Of a DNA stretch of 64,000 bases, positions 11,510 through 24,230 are shown piece after piece. Every line of letters begins with the position of its first letter. The first letter of the stretch is position 1. A model generated the notes under the pieces. That model was not told where the DNA came from, ran no database searches, and saw nothing but the letters and a program-made list of their open reading frames with translations. The stretch is taken from positions 6,041,501-6,105,500 of the forward strand of contig JAITYX010000032.1 in assembly GCA_021018815.1 (NCBI GenBank), in the 5' to 3' direction. A program made the position numbers and the translations under genes. This DNA comes from Talinum fruticosum (lineage: Eukaryota > Streptophyta > Magnoliopsida > Caryophyllales > Talinaceae).

Positions 11510-12660
11510 TCACAAATAAAAGTGACTTCAACTAAGTACTCGAGGCGTCAAACCACAAGGAGTAGGCATCGAGCCTAATTCAAGCGAGTCAAACTATGCC
11601 AAATCAAATATGTGCGAAAATTGAATAATGAAAACTAAATTAAGAAAGCTAAAAAGTAATTCGGTTGTGGTTTCGCCAATTAATAGTCTAAACAGCCAAG
11701 ACGAGGTCCTAAACTACCCAATTTAAACTAGCAAATTGAGATGATCAGTTGCATAAGAAAAACTCACCAAGCTTACTTTCATAAGTCATGAGCTATGTCT
11801 AAACGCCTATTTTCATGCGGTTAGCCCAAATAGACCACAAAGTTAGCGACCCCCGGACCTACCTCGAGTTCGGGCTATTTTCATGCCAAAATTCTCGCTA
11901 TTCAAGTCTCCTACACTAGCAAATCGACCTCACTTTTTAGTGTAAGTCAATCGCCCAAAAATATAGATGAAAGCTCTTTCAAACATTTCATTGAACCCTT
12001 GGTAGGCATGAGTGAAAACTCAAACTTGTAAGCATAAATTGGACTTGGGTAAGTCTAATACATGACTAATTAGCCACCAAAAGGCTAATCACAACCAAAG
12101 CTAACCAAACTAGTCACTAAACATGAGAAGAATATAAGCTAGAGCATGAACTAGCAAAATAAGAAATAAACATGAAGGAGAGAGAAAGAGTAAATCTAAC
12201 TAGTTTGAAACAAGTAAATAAACATGAATAAACATTAAAGATTAAGCAGTTAAATAAATTATAACCTACACTAATGCTAAACTAATAAAATAAACAAGAA
12301 CAAAACAAGAAATAAAGAGAGAAGAAGAAAGTTTAGCTATTTATGCTCCAAAGCTTCTTGGTTCACAATATTCAACACAAATCTACACTAATCTAACCTA
12401 ATTAATCTCCCCAATGGAATTTTTATTTTGGCTAACTATAAAACTAATCTAACTTCTAAACCCTAAGCAAGGGTTCTCTCAAGAGGTCTCCTCCAAAGAC
12501 GACTTTAAATAGGCATAAAATCATCCAAAATTGCGACCGGAGACCCCATCACTTGACACGGACCATAGGATCTCCAAATGAGCTCTTCTTCCTTTGACTT
12601 TCGTTGGGCGAAATTGGGACTGATTCGGGGTGACGAATAACCACCCACATAGTTATTACA
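11510..12660. repeat. R-family repeat, diverged copy 1
   Basis: This stretch resembles 40,432-41,000 and partly 23,453-23,600. Shared phrases are 'actcgaggcgtcaaaccacaag' (compare 'actcaaggtgtcgaaccgctcg' near 40,440) and 'ggtaggcatgagtgaaaac' (compare 'ggtagacatgagtgaaaac' near 40,895). No coding capacity is visible. It is probably part of a non-coding or large-leader retroelement, but the class is not clear. Confidence 0.5.
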
Positions 12661-13638
12661 AAAGTAACTATAAACAACTACAAACTACTTCCTAAAATGC
12701 AATGTTATAACTCCGTGATAGAATATTCTACTTGTCTATATTTGTGAGAGGATGAGGAGTAACCACTCAGATAGTTAGTATAAAAGTAAATCAAAGCCGT
12801 GATTTAATGGAGTCACGAGTTTGGTCGATCATCATGAAAACAATCAATACAGCGTGCATTAGCAAATTGTTGCTATGAATTATATCTTCTCTATAATTTA
12901 GAGTGAGATGAGAACGACATAATTAGTAATTAGCTTTTGCTTGGTTCTTGTATATTCTTATTCTTTTCTATTGATTCATATCGTAGATCGCATAAAAATT
13001 TATTATTAGAGATTTTGATGTAATGTAATTAGGACTTATTTTTTTAACTTCTTATAAATACTTATCAATGCTGATTAGAATTCATCAATATTGATTAGCA
13101 TTGATCATCACTATTTTGTTTTTGGACATACTCTCTTTGTACCATATTACTTGTTCCTCGTTACAAATAAGAATTTTATTTATATCTCTCAAAAGCAGAC
13201 TTCTTAGTTCTAATAGAGACAAGTTATGTGGAATGGAGGCAGTATTTTCTAGTTATGATTTTTATATGTTCAACACTCATCAACACTAATCAACAATAAA
13301 CACTTATGATAAGTTAAAAATAATAAACACTTTATAGAATGATCTTATTTGTTTCAACATTCCTACATTGCCCACATGAACTCCTCTCGATTTACGAATA
13401 GTTACCAGTGCTGACTTCAAGCATCTGGCCCTACACATCACTACATACTATGCCCTTTCTTACATGACTTCAAACCAAACACGCTTAAATGTAAAATACT
13501 TAAGAATCAGCTCCTTAAAAAGAAATGTCACTTTTAGCGATATAATAGACATTTTAAAATTTTTAAACCATACTTTGGACAATTAGCAGTTAGCGGTTAT
13601 AAACACTATCATACACCCCTCAAACAAACCAGGCCTTG
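12661..13638. other. AT-rich intergenic region left of the tandem duplication
   Basis: No gene or recognisable element is visible. The right end, ending 'caaacaaaccaggcc' near 13,633, resembles a hAT-type MITE terminus, but I found no matching left end. Homology with unit B starts at 13,639. Confidence 0.4.
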
Positions 13639-14191
13639 ATTAAAATCCAACTACCTGGGCAAGGAATTGGGAGGAGCAAACTAATAAAGAAAGAGATTAT
13701 GATCTCCAGTTCCATGTGATGGGTTGTTGAAAAATTGGAAAATGAGAGGAAACTTAATAATGTGGCACATCACATGTCCCTCAAGAATCTTGAGAGGAGA
13801 TTATATTCTTGCATCAATGGTTGTTGCATATATTTATATTATATGAAAAAGAAATTAATTAACTTGGTGATAATGTTATTTAAAAGGGGTCTCATTATTG
13901 AAAAGCTTGTTTGCCATAAGCCTAACTTTCACCCAAAGCACTCCGGGAGACGTCAGTTGAAATTAAAACCCACCCATGGACATGGACATGGACGTCCAAG
14001 AAGTAGATAATAAAGAAGATGAATATTATCATTTATAAGATCCGAAGGATTCGGTCGTTGGTTTATAATATAAGAATTCTCTTTTATTCAATCAACCGTC
14101 TTTTTAAATAGCATAATATAATAGCCGATTATATTTTTAAATTAGAATATATTGTAAGATCTAAAATTAATTTTATGCCTTTTTTATAAAC

Positions 14192-14194
<3 letters not shown>

Positions 14195-14259
<65 letters not shown>
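14195..14259. repeat. (TA)n microsatellite, expanded in unit A
   Basis: About 32 TA units. The homologous site in unit B (about 34,580-34,595) has only about 8. Flanks match between the units, so this is repeat-length change after duplication. Confidence 0.9.
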
Positions 14260-14262
<3 letters not shown>

Positions 14263-16800
14263 TACTGATGATAATAATATAGATAAAAGCCCTTAAAAAT
14301 AAAGACTATTTAATATTTTTTGTATTTTATTTTTAAGAAAATAAAGAAGACGAAAGATTAATTATTCAAGCATGGGGCATTGGCCCTTTTTTTAATTGAA
14401 TTTTCTGAGTTTCTCTGTCCTTGCAACGACAATAATAAGCATCAAACACGTAGTGGTCTTGTCTACTTCCCCAATTTGTTAATGTTCGCCCTCCCACCAA
14501 ATTTGCCTGGATTTTGAATTTGGTGCCCACTCCACTAGTTTAGAATCAGTCATGTCGAGAATTGGTCCGATCAACCAGGGCTCGGCTTTTTTTTTTTTTT
14601 TTTTCTATTGGTAACCGCAAGGCAGTCTTATTGACTCATTGACTTATAGAAACCCAATAAAATTGAACAGTTTAAGGAGTTGGTTGACAACCTTGCATAT
14701 TTTCTCGTAATGAGAACCTCAACAATGAGAAATTCTCATCGCCAACAAGGGCTGAACGGCAGTATCAGTAGGGATGATCTGGTGGTTATATTGATAGTGT
14801 ATACAAATAAAAGTTGCGTGAAGTTGGACATGATATGAAGAAATAATAATCACGTAATTAGATTTTAGGATACATGTTACTTCTAAGGTATGTATTAATT
14901 ACAACTTTATATGTGGTCTAATTCTAAAAAGTTTTTTTAAAAAGTTGTGTAACTTTTAATACAACAATAATAAGTCTTATTGTACTCGGGTTCGAATATA
15001 TTAGGTCTCACGTTCGATTTTCCCTTTCCGTATCGTATTATATTACCCTTTGTGACTCATTTATACAAAAAAAAATTCTTATTGTAACTTTCCTTTTTTT
15101 TTTTTACTAGCTATGGAGAGATTCAAATATAAACAACTTTATCTCTATAAGTAAAGTTATTATAGTAATGTTTAATATAACTTTTTGATTATCTTTTCCT
15201 AAAATTATAATAAACTTTCTTTAGTTATGATGTTTGGTAAAGAAACTTTTTATAAAGTTAATTTCCATAAAAGCTAACTTATATTTTATTTTTTATTCTA
15301 TAATTATAATTTTTTTAATTTCAATTCAATTATCATTTTCTTGTAATTCTTTTTCTAAAAAACTATCATTTTCTAATTTTTATTTTTCTAATTTTTTATA
15401 TTTCTATTTATTTTTATGTCTTATATTTTATATTTTATTTTTTATTCTATTATTATTTTCTTATATTTTTCTCTACTTGGTAGTATTCAAATTCTTTTAA
15501 AATGAGAAAAAATTAATTTATTGCTCTTATTTACCAAGACAAGTAGAAATGCTTAAAAGATGTAATATCTTACTCATCCGCTCTTCCCAAAAAAAAAAAA
15601 AGTAGAAAAAGATTTTTTATCAACATAAATCTTGTTTATAATTATAATCTTGTATATCTTATGTAAAAAAATTAATATAATAGTGAAATAAAAAATTATT
15701 CAATTAATTTAATAAAGTGAATAAGACATATAGTTACGAAACACACAATTAGCTTTTTATATTACATGTAGCCCGTATGTCTATAGGGCATCCACAATGC
15801 AACTATAACTTTTCCAAATGCAGCCTATAAGTAGCAAGGTCGGATCCAAGAATTTTCAAAAAAAAAAAAAAGATATTTACATTGATTAACTTGAATACAA
15901 TTTGAATTTAGTTTTGGAGATATGGATTTGTATTGTCAAAATAAAAAATTTAAGGTTTAGTACTATGCTTATGAGATCTTTATTGACCAAAATAATTGAT
16001 GATGGTAGCCGTGCATAAACAAATGCAGGCAATGTTGACGATGCTACTTTGGAGACTACTGACCTTGACGACTTACCCGTGGTTTTCTATATTACAACAT
16101 ACTAAACTCTACTAAATTAATGGTTAATTTCAGAATCATACTCCTAAATGGTCCCGGGTTCATGAACCTGCAACCAATAAAAAAATTTAAAAAAATTTAC
16201 CTCCGAAACCCCCTTATTTTTCCTTTTCTCCTACCATTCGTATTCCAAACCCATTAAATTCGGATCACGATATAATTATTGTCTTTTAGGTCGCTTCAAA
16301 AACGAAGAGCAACCCGTGTCATTTGATAATAAGAAAACACAACTCCATAATGATTAGTACAAATTCTCTCACACCCACTCGCACCTAATCGAACGACCCA
16401 AATTTTTACACTAATCAGCAACTTGTACTCCACTATTGTTTTACCACAATCTAATCAAGGCATGTGCACCTTTTGAGATTAATTAGTGTGCAAGCTAATC
16501 TAAAGTTAAACTAAGGTTAGTTAACTAATCAACTTGATTAATATTGTTTAATTTAAACAGCTATGATTAGCCCCTAGATATTTTGGAGTAGTGGGTTTAA
16601 GGAAAAGGGAAATCTTGCCCAACGTTTGGTGATCAGTAATTGTTAGCTCACTCGGGGACATCTCTTGAGTATGGGACATAAAATATTTCCATGCTTTTTT
16701 CAGGATCACATTTTCCAGCTTTTTTCCAAAATCAGACGGCTTAGTGGAAGAAAAGAATAATACTCATCAGTATTTAAAGTGATTAGTGGAGCATCACCGA

Positions 16801-17087
16801 GTGCTCGGATTAAAATGTTACTAAATTATATTAGAATATTAAAAACGTCATTAATTAATTTGATGATCAATGATTGTCACTAAACTAATTATTAACGGTT
16901 AAAAATATCATTGATGAAATTTTTTCGTACACGTATCACTCGATCAATGGTGTCGGAACGGATAAAATAAGCTACAATGGCATTTTTAATTCGCAATAAC
17001 TAGTCCAGTGATAATTGTTGATCATCAAATTAATTAGTGGCATTTTTAACATTTTGAAATCATTCGGTGACATTTTAATCCGAGCAC
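16801..17087. mobile_element. MITE-like inverted-repeat element
   Basis: The left end GTGCTCGGATTAAAATGT is matched by the reverse complement of the right end (ACATTTTAATCCGAGCAC). Inner arms also pair imperfectly (TTAATTTGATGATCAA against TTGATCATCAAATTAA). It is about 287 bp and non-coding. I could not find a clear target-site duplication, so the superfamily is unassigned. Confidence 0.7.
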
Positions 17088-17633
17088 AGATGCGAAAATT
17101 ATATTCAACAAATTGGTACACCAAAAACCAAAAAAAAACAGTAATCACGTACTCCTTTTTTGTTTTTTTAAAAAAACTAATGAGGTACTCCTAATTCTCA
17201 TTTTTCCTCCAATCTTGTCGATAATTGTAACTAACTATCTTTCCCTTTTTTTTCTAGAGTAAATAAAAATAGAGCTTCTGAAAAAAATGTTATTGAATAC
17301 CAATTATTCTATTTTTGAAGATATTGGACGTCAATATAAATAGAGTTTCTTATTGTAAAAAGATACGTATTTATAATGAATAAATGAAATTATCGAATAA
17401 AAATAAAATTGTGAGATGGAATATTGAAGAAGCTCATTCAATACCACCAAAAAAAAAAAAAGAAATTATTTATTGAAGAGGTTAAATGGTGTGTGATTGA
17501 TATTTGGAGGAACAAAAAGAGGAACAAACTCAACCTCAGCCATAAATGGATGATCTGCCAAATTGACAAGTTGTGTTTTCAGTATTTACTTCATGGTCTC
17601 CTCCATCTCCGCGTACATATTTTACAAATTTTT

Positions 17634-17865
17634 ATATAAGACCGTCTTACATAAGAATTATTGTGAGATGAGATGATTTTTGAACGTTTTAATATGACTA
17701 ATAACTTATAATATTGTGACTTTTTAATTCGAAAGTGACTAATAATCTACCAAGACTGACTTTTATTAAAGGTATCCCTAAACGAATTATTAATCACCCT
17801 TTATGTATTTAAAGTTACTATAAAAGTCTACGTCTCACAATAACTTTACGTGAGACGTCTTATAC
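17634..17865. mobile_element. Small inverted-repeat element (MITE-like)
   Basis: The left arm 'tataagaccgtcttacataag…attgtgagatgag' pairs with the reverse complement of the right arm ('tataagacgtctcacgtaaag…attgtgagacgtag'). It spans about 230 bp and is non-coding. No convincing target-site duplication was found. Confidence 0.55.
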
Positions 17866-18503
17866 AATACTTATTATTCATATTTATTTATATCTAGAAA
17901 GAGAAAGATAGATTTTTTAATAAAATAGAGGGGTTGGACTTTATATGTATTTATATATATACACATATATAAAGGTTCTTATATTCCACTTGGAGTATAC
18001 AATCACAAAAATCCGTATTCCTTGTTAATATCAAATCAATTTCACATATATTTTTTCCTAATAACAACCTAATAATCAGTGGTTTACCACAAAAAAAAAT
18101 CTAATAATTTGTGGTCTCGGAATCTTCAGAGTTTTAATGTTGATGATACATTTTTATTTTATTTTATCGGGTAACTTTAATTATTTTGGTTTATCTATTT
18201 ATAAAATTTAACAACTTTTTTTTTCTGATTAGTAATAATAGGCCAAGCGGCTTTTAACATCTTTTTAATTAGTTAATCTAATGACTATCATTGTTTGCTG
18301 ATATAATCTCAAGGACAAAAAATTTTAATGTTCATGATAAAAGATAAATGACATTTAGTATACTTTCCTAGTATATGTTAAAATATATTATTTACATAGA
18401 TAAATAAAAATAAATTTTTACACAAATTTATATATCGATTTATTTTCATTTCCATTACAATCTATTATAAAAGTTGAAGTAGTATAAATTACAACATTGT
18501 GAT

Positions 18504-18967
18504 TTAAACTTCTTCATAATCGTGCCTACATACAGGACAACGAGGACTAGTGGTTACTAACCATGTTTTGCTACAAGTCTTGTGGAACACATGCCTACAT
18601 GTTGGGAGGATACATAACTCTTCGCCATCTACGAAATCCATCTGGCAAATTTGGCATTGTGTTGTATCAAACTCAACCTCGCCTACTAGCGGAGTACGTA
18701 TCTCATCGGAAAACGATTATATATTTCTGCTCGTAATGGTCGGATAGAATGACCAATTTGGTTCTCAACATTTGACGATTGTGCAAAACATATACTGAGC
18801 ATCCTATAAACTATATATGCTAAAGCCATAAAACAACTACATATAGCGATATAAAGAAGAGTATTTTTATCAAAATCAAACTTGTTTTTTTTTTGTTTTG
18901 TGTCATCTTGGCGATTAAAATGATCCTGAAAATTATCACCCAAAACTGTACCCATTTCAGCAGCCAT
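18504..18967 (-). pseudogene. RING-H2 (ATL-like) E3 ligase gene, copy A, frameshifted before the RING
   Basis: The family are small membrane-anchored RING-H2 ubiquitin ligases. Reading from ATG at 18,967 the frame gives about 93 residues: MAAEMGTVLGDNF, a Lys-rich patch, a hydrophobic segment (LLYIAICSCFMALAYIVY) and SIRPLRAEIYNRFP, then stops. The RING itself (CQICQMDF, PTCRHVFHKTC, PRCPVCRHDYEEV, stop at 18,504-18,506) follows in another frame. Compared with copy B, this copy has one extra base at two places, near 18,675-18,682 and 18,697-18,705, and these break the frame. The ligands fit C-x2-C, C-x-H-x2-H-x2-C, C-x2-C. It could be a decayed gene or carry assembly errors. Confidence 0.75.
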
Positions 18968-21125
18968 GGAGGTAAGAATAACCCTGAGAAGTATAATAAA
19001 AATTATCTATTATGGTTCATTAAAATATCAAGAAATATTAGAGGGGGAAGGGAGGATGTAGTCTAAACGAGGAAAAATTACCAGTAAAATACCGCAACCG
19101 ATGCCATAGGTAGATCCCGCAATTGATCCATTGTAAGCTTTTGTAATTGTCAAATCCACAAAATCATATTAATTAGATCAATAAGTTGCTAGCATGAAAC
19201 AAATACAAAAGGCAAGCATGCATGCAAATGGGGAGAGAAAGAACATAAAGTTAAAAAGTGAGAAATGTACCCAAAGTATTCTCCTTTAGCTATTAGGAAA
19301 TTAGAGAGTGAAAGGAGATTTTAGAATTAGGATAAGGCAAATGCATTCGTCTAATGAAGTTGTTTATATATACAATTCAAAAAGCACTATAAAATTGTGG
19401 ATTTTACCCACTAACAAAAGAATGATAGAAGTAACTAAAAATACACATTGTAATGCTTATTGGTTGATAATCCTCATTTGTTGAGAACTAAATTGGAAAA
19501 GATAAGGAATAAAGTGGCTTTCACATCAACATTTAATAAATTGAGTTTTATGTCAATATCCCTCGCTTAAAAGTGCCTTTTATCGATTACGTTTTAGCTT
19601 TCCCAAAATATACCTCATAGACATCTACATAACGCACAATTATTCCGTACATTGTTTACCCCTTCACGCCATCACTACCATATCCATTTAGAGTTTGAAA
19701 ATTTGAGAATTTTCCAAAGTTATTCTTGTGATTGTTTATTATGCATTTATTTGACATATAAGGGTATTTTGATATATGTATAATGTATTTTGGGCAATTT
19801 TATTTAATAATTTATGTTAGAGTTGAAAGTTTTAACATATCACAATTTTTATGACTTGGAGTTGTGTAGTACAAACAATGTTATTTATAAATTAGGTTAG
19901 GACATCATATCTGTAGTATATGTTGACACAAAAAAAAAAAAAAAAAAAAAAAAACTCTAGAATAGTGCAACTATGACAGAGATGCATGATTGTATGTGCC
20001 CAAATTTAAAATGAGAGCTATACATCTCGTCATAAGAGATCAACAGGTACAAGGAGATAAAAACCTTATTATAAAAGTGGTCCCTCATTAAGAACGAGAA
20101 TTATATCTTCTTGTGGCAAACAAATACTTGTAAATGCATTTGTTGTAAAAGATATCAATTAGGATGAGAAAGGAAGATTGATCATTTTGTTTTTTCAGTA
20201 AGTTGGTTCACCCGCTTGGCCTCTAAAAAGTCTAAGAGGCTGTAATTGAGTCGAGGGCTAAACATATCAAGCCCATTTTATCTCTACCCCACAAATTCCC
20301 GCAAATGAGGAATTTGTGCCCCCGAATCGAATGCGGGCGCGGGGGTGGGGGAGGTGTGTGGAAAGATAAGGTGGCCACTCACCGCTTAACAAGGCTTATC
20401 ATAATTGATATGTACTCATATGCGACCGAGTCTCTTACAATGAATAGTGACTGAGTGCATTTTACAGTGCAAAAGTCTTTTACAACTAGAATATTCGTAA
20501 TAAATGAACCTTTTTTCTTCTAGTGTGTGGTTGGTTGATAAAAATTTAAAAACCACATACTTTAGTTTTTTATAAAAAATAATTACTTAATTTTAAAATA
20601 AATACTAGTGTGAATCTCGTGTTTTGCACGGGTATGTTCTATTATTTGATTAGTTGATATACTATTATAAATATTAAATATATACTTCTTGTAAAATTAT
20701 AAATATTAACCTTAGAACAGACATGAATGTCTTATAAGTTAAACGTAATTATTATGAGGAACAATATAAATTTTGAGTTACTTAATGAATAAAAATAATT
20801 CTTCATCATATGAACCTATAAAATAGTTTTCCAATCTATCATTTTCTCCAACCACATTTTAAAGTTGAGACGTATCTGTCTCACTTATTAGCACCAAACT
20901 GCTTTAAGTATGTGTTTATTGTTGGTTCTTTTTTATATAAGTATCTCACATGTTACTATTCGATTATATCTCGAATTTAAACATATTATAATAATATCCT
21001 TACTCACTATATATAAAATAAAACACATGTGATTATATATATAAGAAGCAAATTAAACATGAAAATAATAAAATATACAACTATTAATTTCTTCTCAATA
21101 TCGTGCCCTACATTTGCCAACTTTA
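18968..21125. other. Non-coding part of unit A upstream of the RING gene
   Basis: This matches 35,492-37,900 of unit B with mostly small differences. It probably contains the RING gene promoter. A poly(A) run lies near 19,929-19,953. No gene-like open frame is seen. Confidence 0.5.
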
Positions 21126-21135
21126 CTTGTCTTCT
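21126..21135. repeat. Target-site duplication, left (CTTGTCTTCT)
   Basis: Ten bases repeated at 22,074-22,083. Unit B has a single copy at the homologous empty site near 37,922-37,931. Confidence 0.85.
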
Positions 21136-22073
21136 AAAAACTACGTTGAGGTATCTCAAGTTCTTGTCAAACTATTTTTAGACCTAAAGTTCGAAAAATG
21201 ATTCTAAATCCCCTAAATTATTTGTAAACTATATTGGTGGCCCAAATCCAAGCACGGAGGGTAAACAGAGGTGTAAAATTTCTATAATACCCCTCATTTA
21301 TCTCTCTCTCTCTTGCTGGCTCTTTTCCTGTCTCTCCTTCTTCCTTCTCATCCTCTCGCTCTTTCTTTGTCTCTGTAATGGCTCCTCGTTCTCTGTTCAT
21401 CTTCTCTACTTGTTCTTCTCACTTCTCCCATCTCCTCGCTCTCTGTTCTCTCGCCCTTTGTCTTGTTCCCAGTCTCCCTCTTCACTCTTCTCTTTCTATC
21501 CCTCTCGCTCCTCATTCTAGGTCTTCCTCTCTCTATCGCTGTTTTCATCGCCCTCTCTGTGTTTCTACCTCTTCGTTCTACTTCTCTCCCCCTTTTTAGT
21601 TGCTCTTGCTCACAACCGACGCTTCTCCTTGGTTGGAAATGCTCGCTGGAGCAAACCCAACCTCACGACTTGGTCGGACTTGAAAGGAGGAGAGAGGAAT
21701 TTGCAGCAAGTTGATAGGTTGGTTGAAGGGATATTTTGGTTTGGAATTGGATTTGCTTGGACTCGGTAGAGATGGGGGTATTATGGATTTTCGCCATTTT
21801 AGGTGCTCTCCAATGGTGGAGCTCTTTAAGGCCATTGCCATGGGAGATTGAGAGAGAGAGAGAGAGAAGAGAGAGACTTTGAGCAGGGAAGAAGATGAAG
21901 TTGAGGGTAAATTCGGGCTTCGACATCATCGGTCGGTTTTCGACGTCATTAGTCGGATTTGGGCCACCAATATAGTTTACACATAATTTAGGGGGACTTA
22001 GAATCATTTTTCAGAATTTTGGGTCTAAAAAATAGTTTGACAAGAACTCGAGGTACCTCAGCGTAGTTTTTTG
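21136..22073. mobile_element. Non-autonomous Mutator-like element, 938 bp, with long TIRs
   Basis: Ends are long imperfect inverted repeats of about 110-120 bp: the left starts AAAAACTACGTTGAGGTA and the right ends TACCTCAGCGTAGTTTTT. The pairing extends inward to 'gtaaactatattggtggccc' on the left against 'gggccaccaatatagtttac' on the right. A 10-bp direct repeat flanks it, and unit B has the uninterrupted site. TIR length and a 9-10-bp duplication fit the Mutator superfamily. The core (about 21,300-21,900) is CT/GA-rich and holds overlapping open frames with no transposase, so I call no protein. The core may be captured host DNA. Confidence 0.85.
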
Positions 22074-22965
22074 CTTGTCTTCTCATCGCTATATTACTAT
22101 AAAACCTCTAGGTTAACAATGAAGTTAAAGAGCACCATTCAAGACTAATCACTCAATTGAGTAATAGTTGATTACTTCTTGTAAAGAAAATTTTTGATGA
22201 AAAAAAAAACAATAACATATGGTGTTGTGTAAGACACTTATCTCATATCTCTAAATTTTTACCCTTTTATAATACAAAAATTAAGTTTTAAATAAATATA
22301 TTTTATAAACATGAGATAGGTTACATATACGGATAAATAAATAATAACTTAGACCAAAATGCTTTATCATAGTAAGAAAAAATGTTAAATATAATCAATA
22401 TAATTTTTCCTATTAATTGCTAACTTAATAAACATTCATATTCATATAAGTGAATATGTACAATAACATAAAAATAAATGAATGGTTAAAGCAATTTTAA
22501 ACAAATTAAATTATAATTTTTTTGATAGAAACAGAAATTTCATTAATAAAAAGTCATATGACATCTACAAAGATAATTTTTCAATAAGAATAAATCTAAA
22601 ATAACAAAACAGATCTATATTTCAACAAAGTTAATGGTAAATATACTTTCGCTCGACTCCGAACTTGTAGCATCAATTTGGCCACAAACCGTGTTCTTCG
22701 ACTTCAATATGTCTTTCCCAAATATTGGCAAGCTATTGTATAACTTTATAGAATAGATCTTTGTGTGATATAATAGATCTAATCCGAATGAAATATCACT
22801 TTGATCGAGTCATGTGAAATTTCATTGTTTAATCATTTTCAATCAAAATCAATAAAACTAATTGATAAAAATATCAAAAATATACCATCCAATCGAATCA
22901 ACCACCCTAATAAAACTTGCACATATTGGCAAGAGAAATAATTCGCACAAAGGCAAGAAATAAGA

Positions 22966-23060
22966 CTTTCACAAGAAGAAGATAAACCAAACTCTCATAA
23001 AAGGAGAGAAACCCTAACTCTCACAAGAAGGGAGAAACTCAAACTCTCACAAAAAGTAGA
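22966..23060. repeat. Minisatellite, about 26-bp unit, about 4 copies (unit A)
   Basis: Units of the type 'aactctcacaagaaggagagaaaccct' repeat in tandem. Unit B (38,812-38,936) has about one more copy. Confidence 0.75.
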
Positions 23061-23452
23061 GAAAATTTATTGGAAAGAAAATAACAATACCTTTAAATCT
23101 TGATTCAATTAAAGAAATTGAGTAAAAGAGGTTTACCACTAGCTAGAACTAGGCTAGTAGAAGTCCCAATAATATACAAAAGTGAAAAGAATAGTAGATG
23201 CGGAATTATAATTTAGAGAAAAGGAAGAGAGAGAATGAGTATTTTTATTTTTAACAAATTAAATTATAATTATTATAATACTATATTATAATTATCATAA
23301 TTCATTTAATTTATTTAAGTTTCGATTACTCGGAATTAATAGACATATTATATTATAGTTTTTTTGGCAATAGTTAGACTAATTACATACAGTAAATATT
23401 ATTTTTATTAAGAATTTTTTAAAAAAATAATTGTTTAAATAATGTACTAATC

Positions 23453-24230
23453 TTTCAACATAAGTCAATCACCTTTGGATGAAAGGTCTTTCAATAAGTA
23501 TTTCACAAAACACTTGGTAGATATGAGTGAAAACTCAAATTTACAAGCATAAATTTAGTGTGGTTAAGCGTAATACATGACCAACTACTCTCTTTAAAGA
23601 AATTTGTTCAGTCTACATATTACGTTATTTATACCCTTATTTACTTAATTTTTGACTCCTAAAATAATATAATTTTAGAATTTTTTATTTTTTATTTAAC
23701 TTTGTAGGTGATAGATTGAATCGAGCAGATCTCAAGATTTAAGTTCAAAATGAGTGCAAGATTTGAGAAAATGGGCTTTGAAATTTCAAAATCTAGAGGC
23801 CCACTATGTTTGATCCACTCTGCAGCCCGGTTCCAAGCTGAACGCCTGGCCCAAAGACATAATTTCTGCTCCGCTTTCCTTCACGCCAGCACAGACAGGC
23901 CTTATCCAAGGAATTCTCATAACCCCTCACTGTGGCCAATCATCAAGGTTGTGCACATTTTCTCTCTCAATCAAGTGGAGCCCACAATTAATTTTAAATC
24001 CTAAGAATGAGCATATTTGGCAAAATTAGGTGGGCAAAAATCGTGGTTAGTGGGAATTCTTGGATAAAGGCGGTGGAATTGGAATATAAATAACGGCCAT
24101 GAAAAACTTGTGAGGGTAGCTTTTAATTTTCCGCCATAGGTTAGTCTAGTTTCTAGGTTCATTTAGTTTAATTTAATTAGTTTTTCTCTTTTAATTTTAG
24201 ATTCAATATCATACTTTAAATTTAATTATT
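23453..24230. repeat. R-family repeat, copy in unit A
   Basis: Matches 40,833-41,575 closely. It contains an 84-codon open frame at 23,750-24,004 (MSARFEKMGFEISKSRGPLC at its start) that is also largely open in unit B. No protein family is recognised. The stretch probably belongs to a retroelement leader or LTR. Confidence 0.6.

Larger units (their letters stand above)
14434..18230. other. 3.8-kb block present only in unit A, no gene seen
   Basis: Unit B joins the sequence left of 14,434 ('ttgcaacgacaat') directly to that right of 18,230 ('agtaataataggcc'), with AAT-type microhomology. The block is very AT-rich, with open frames that are low-complexity (for example 15,234-15,500). It contains two inverted-repeat elements (16,801-17,087 and 17,634-17,865) and no recognisable gene. 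Confidence 0.7.

Noticed and set aside
15234..15500. 88-codon Phe/Ile/Leu-rich frame that looks like a membrane protein
   Set aside because: It is TTT/ATT-biased low-complexity DNA in an AT-rich stretch; no homologous frame or start signal.
21348..22007. Several 60-114-codon frames on both strands
   Set aside because: They lie in the CT/GA-rich core of the Mutator-like element, overlap one another and match no family.
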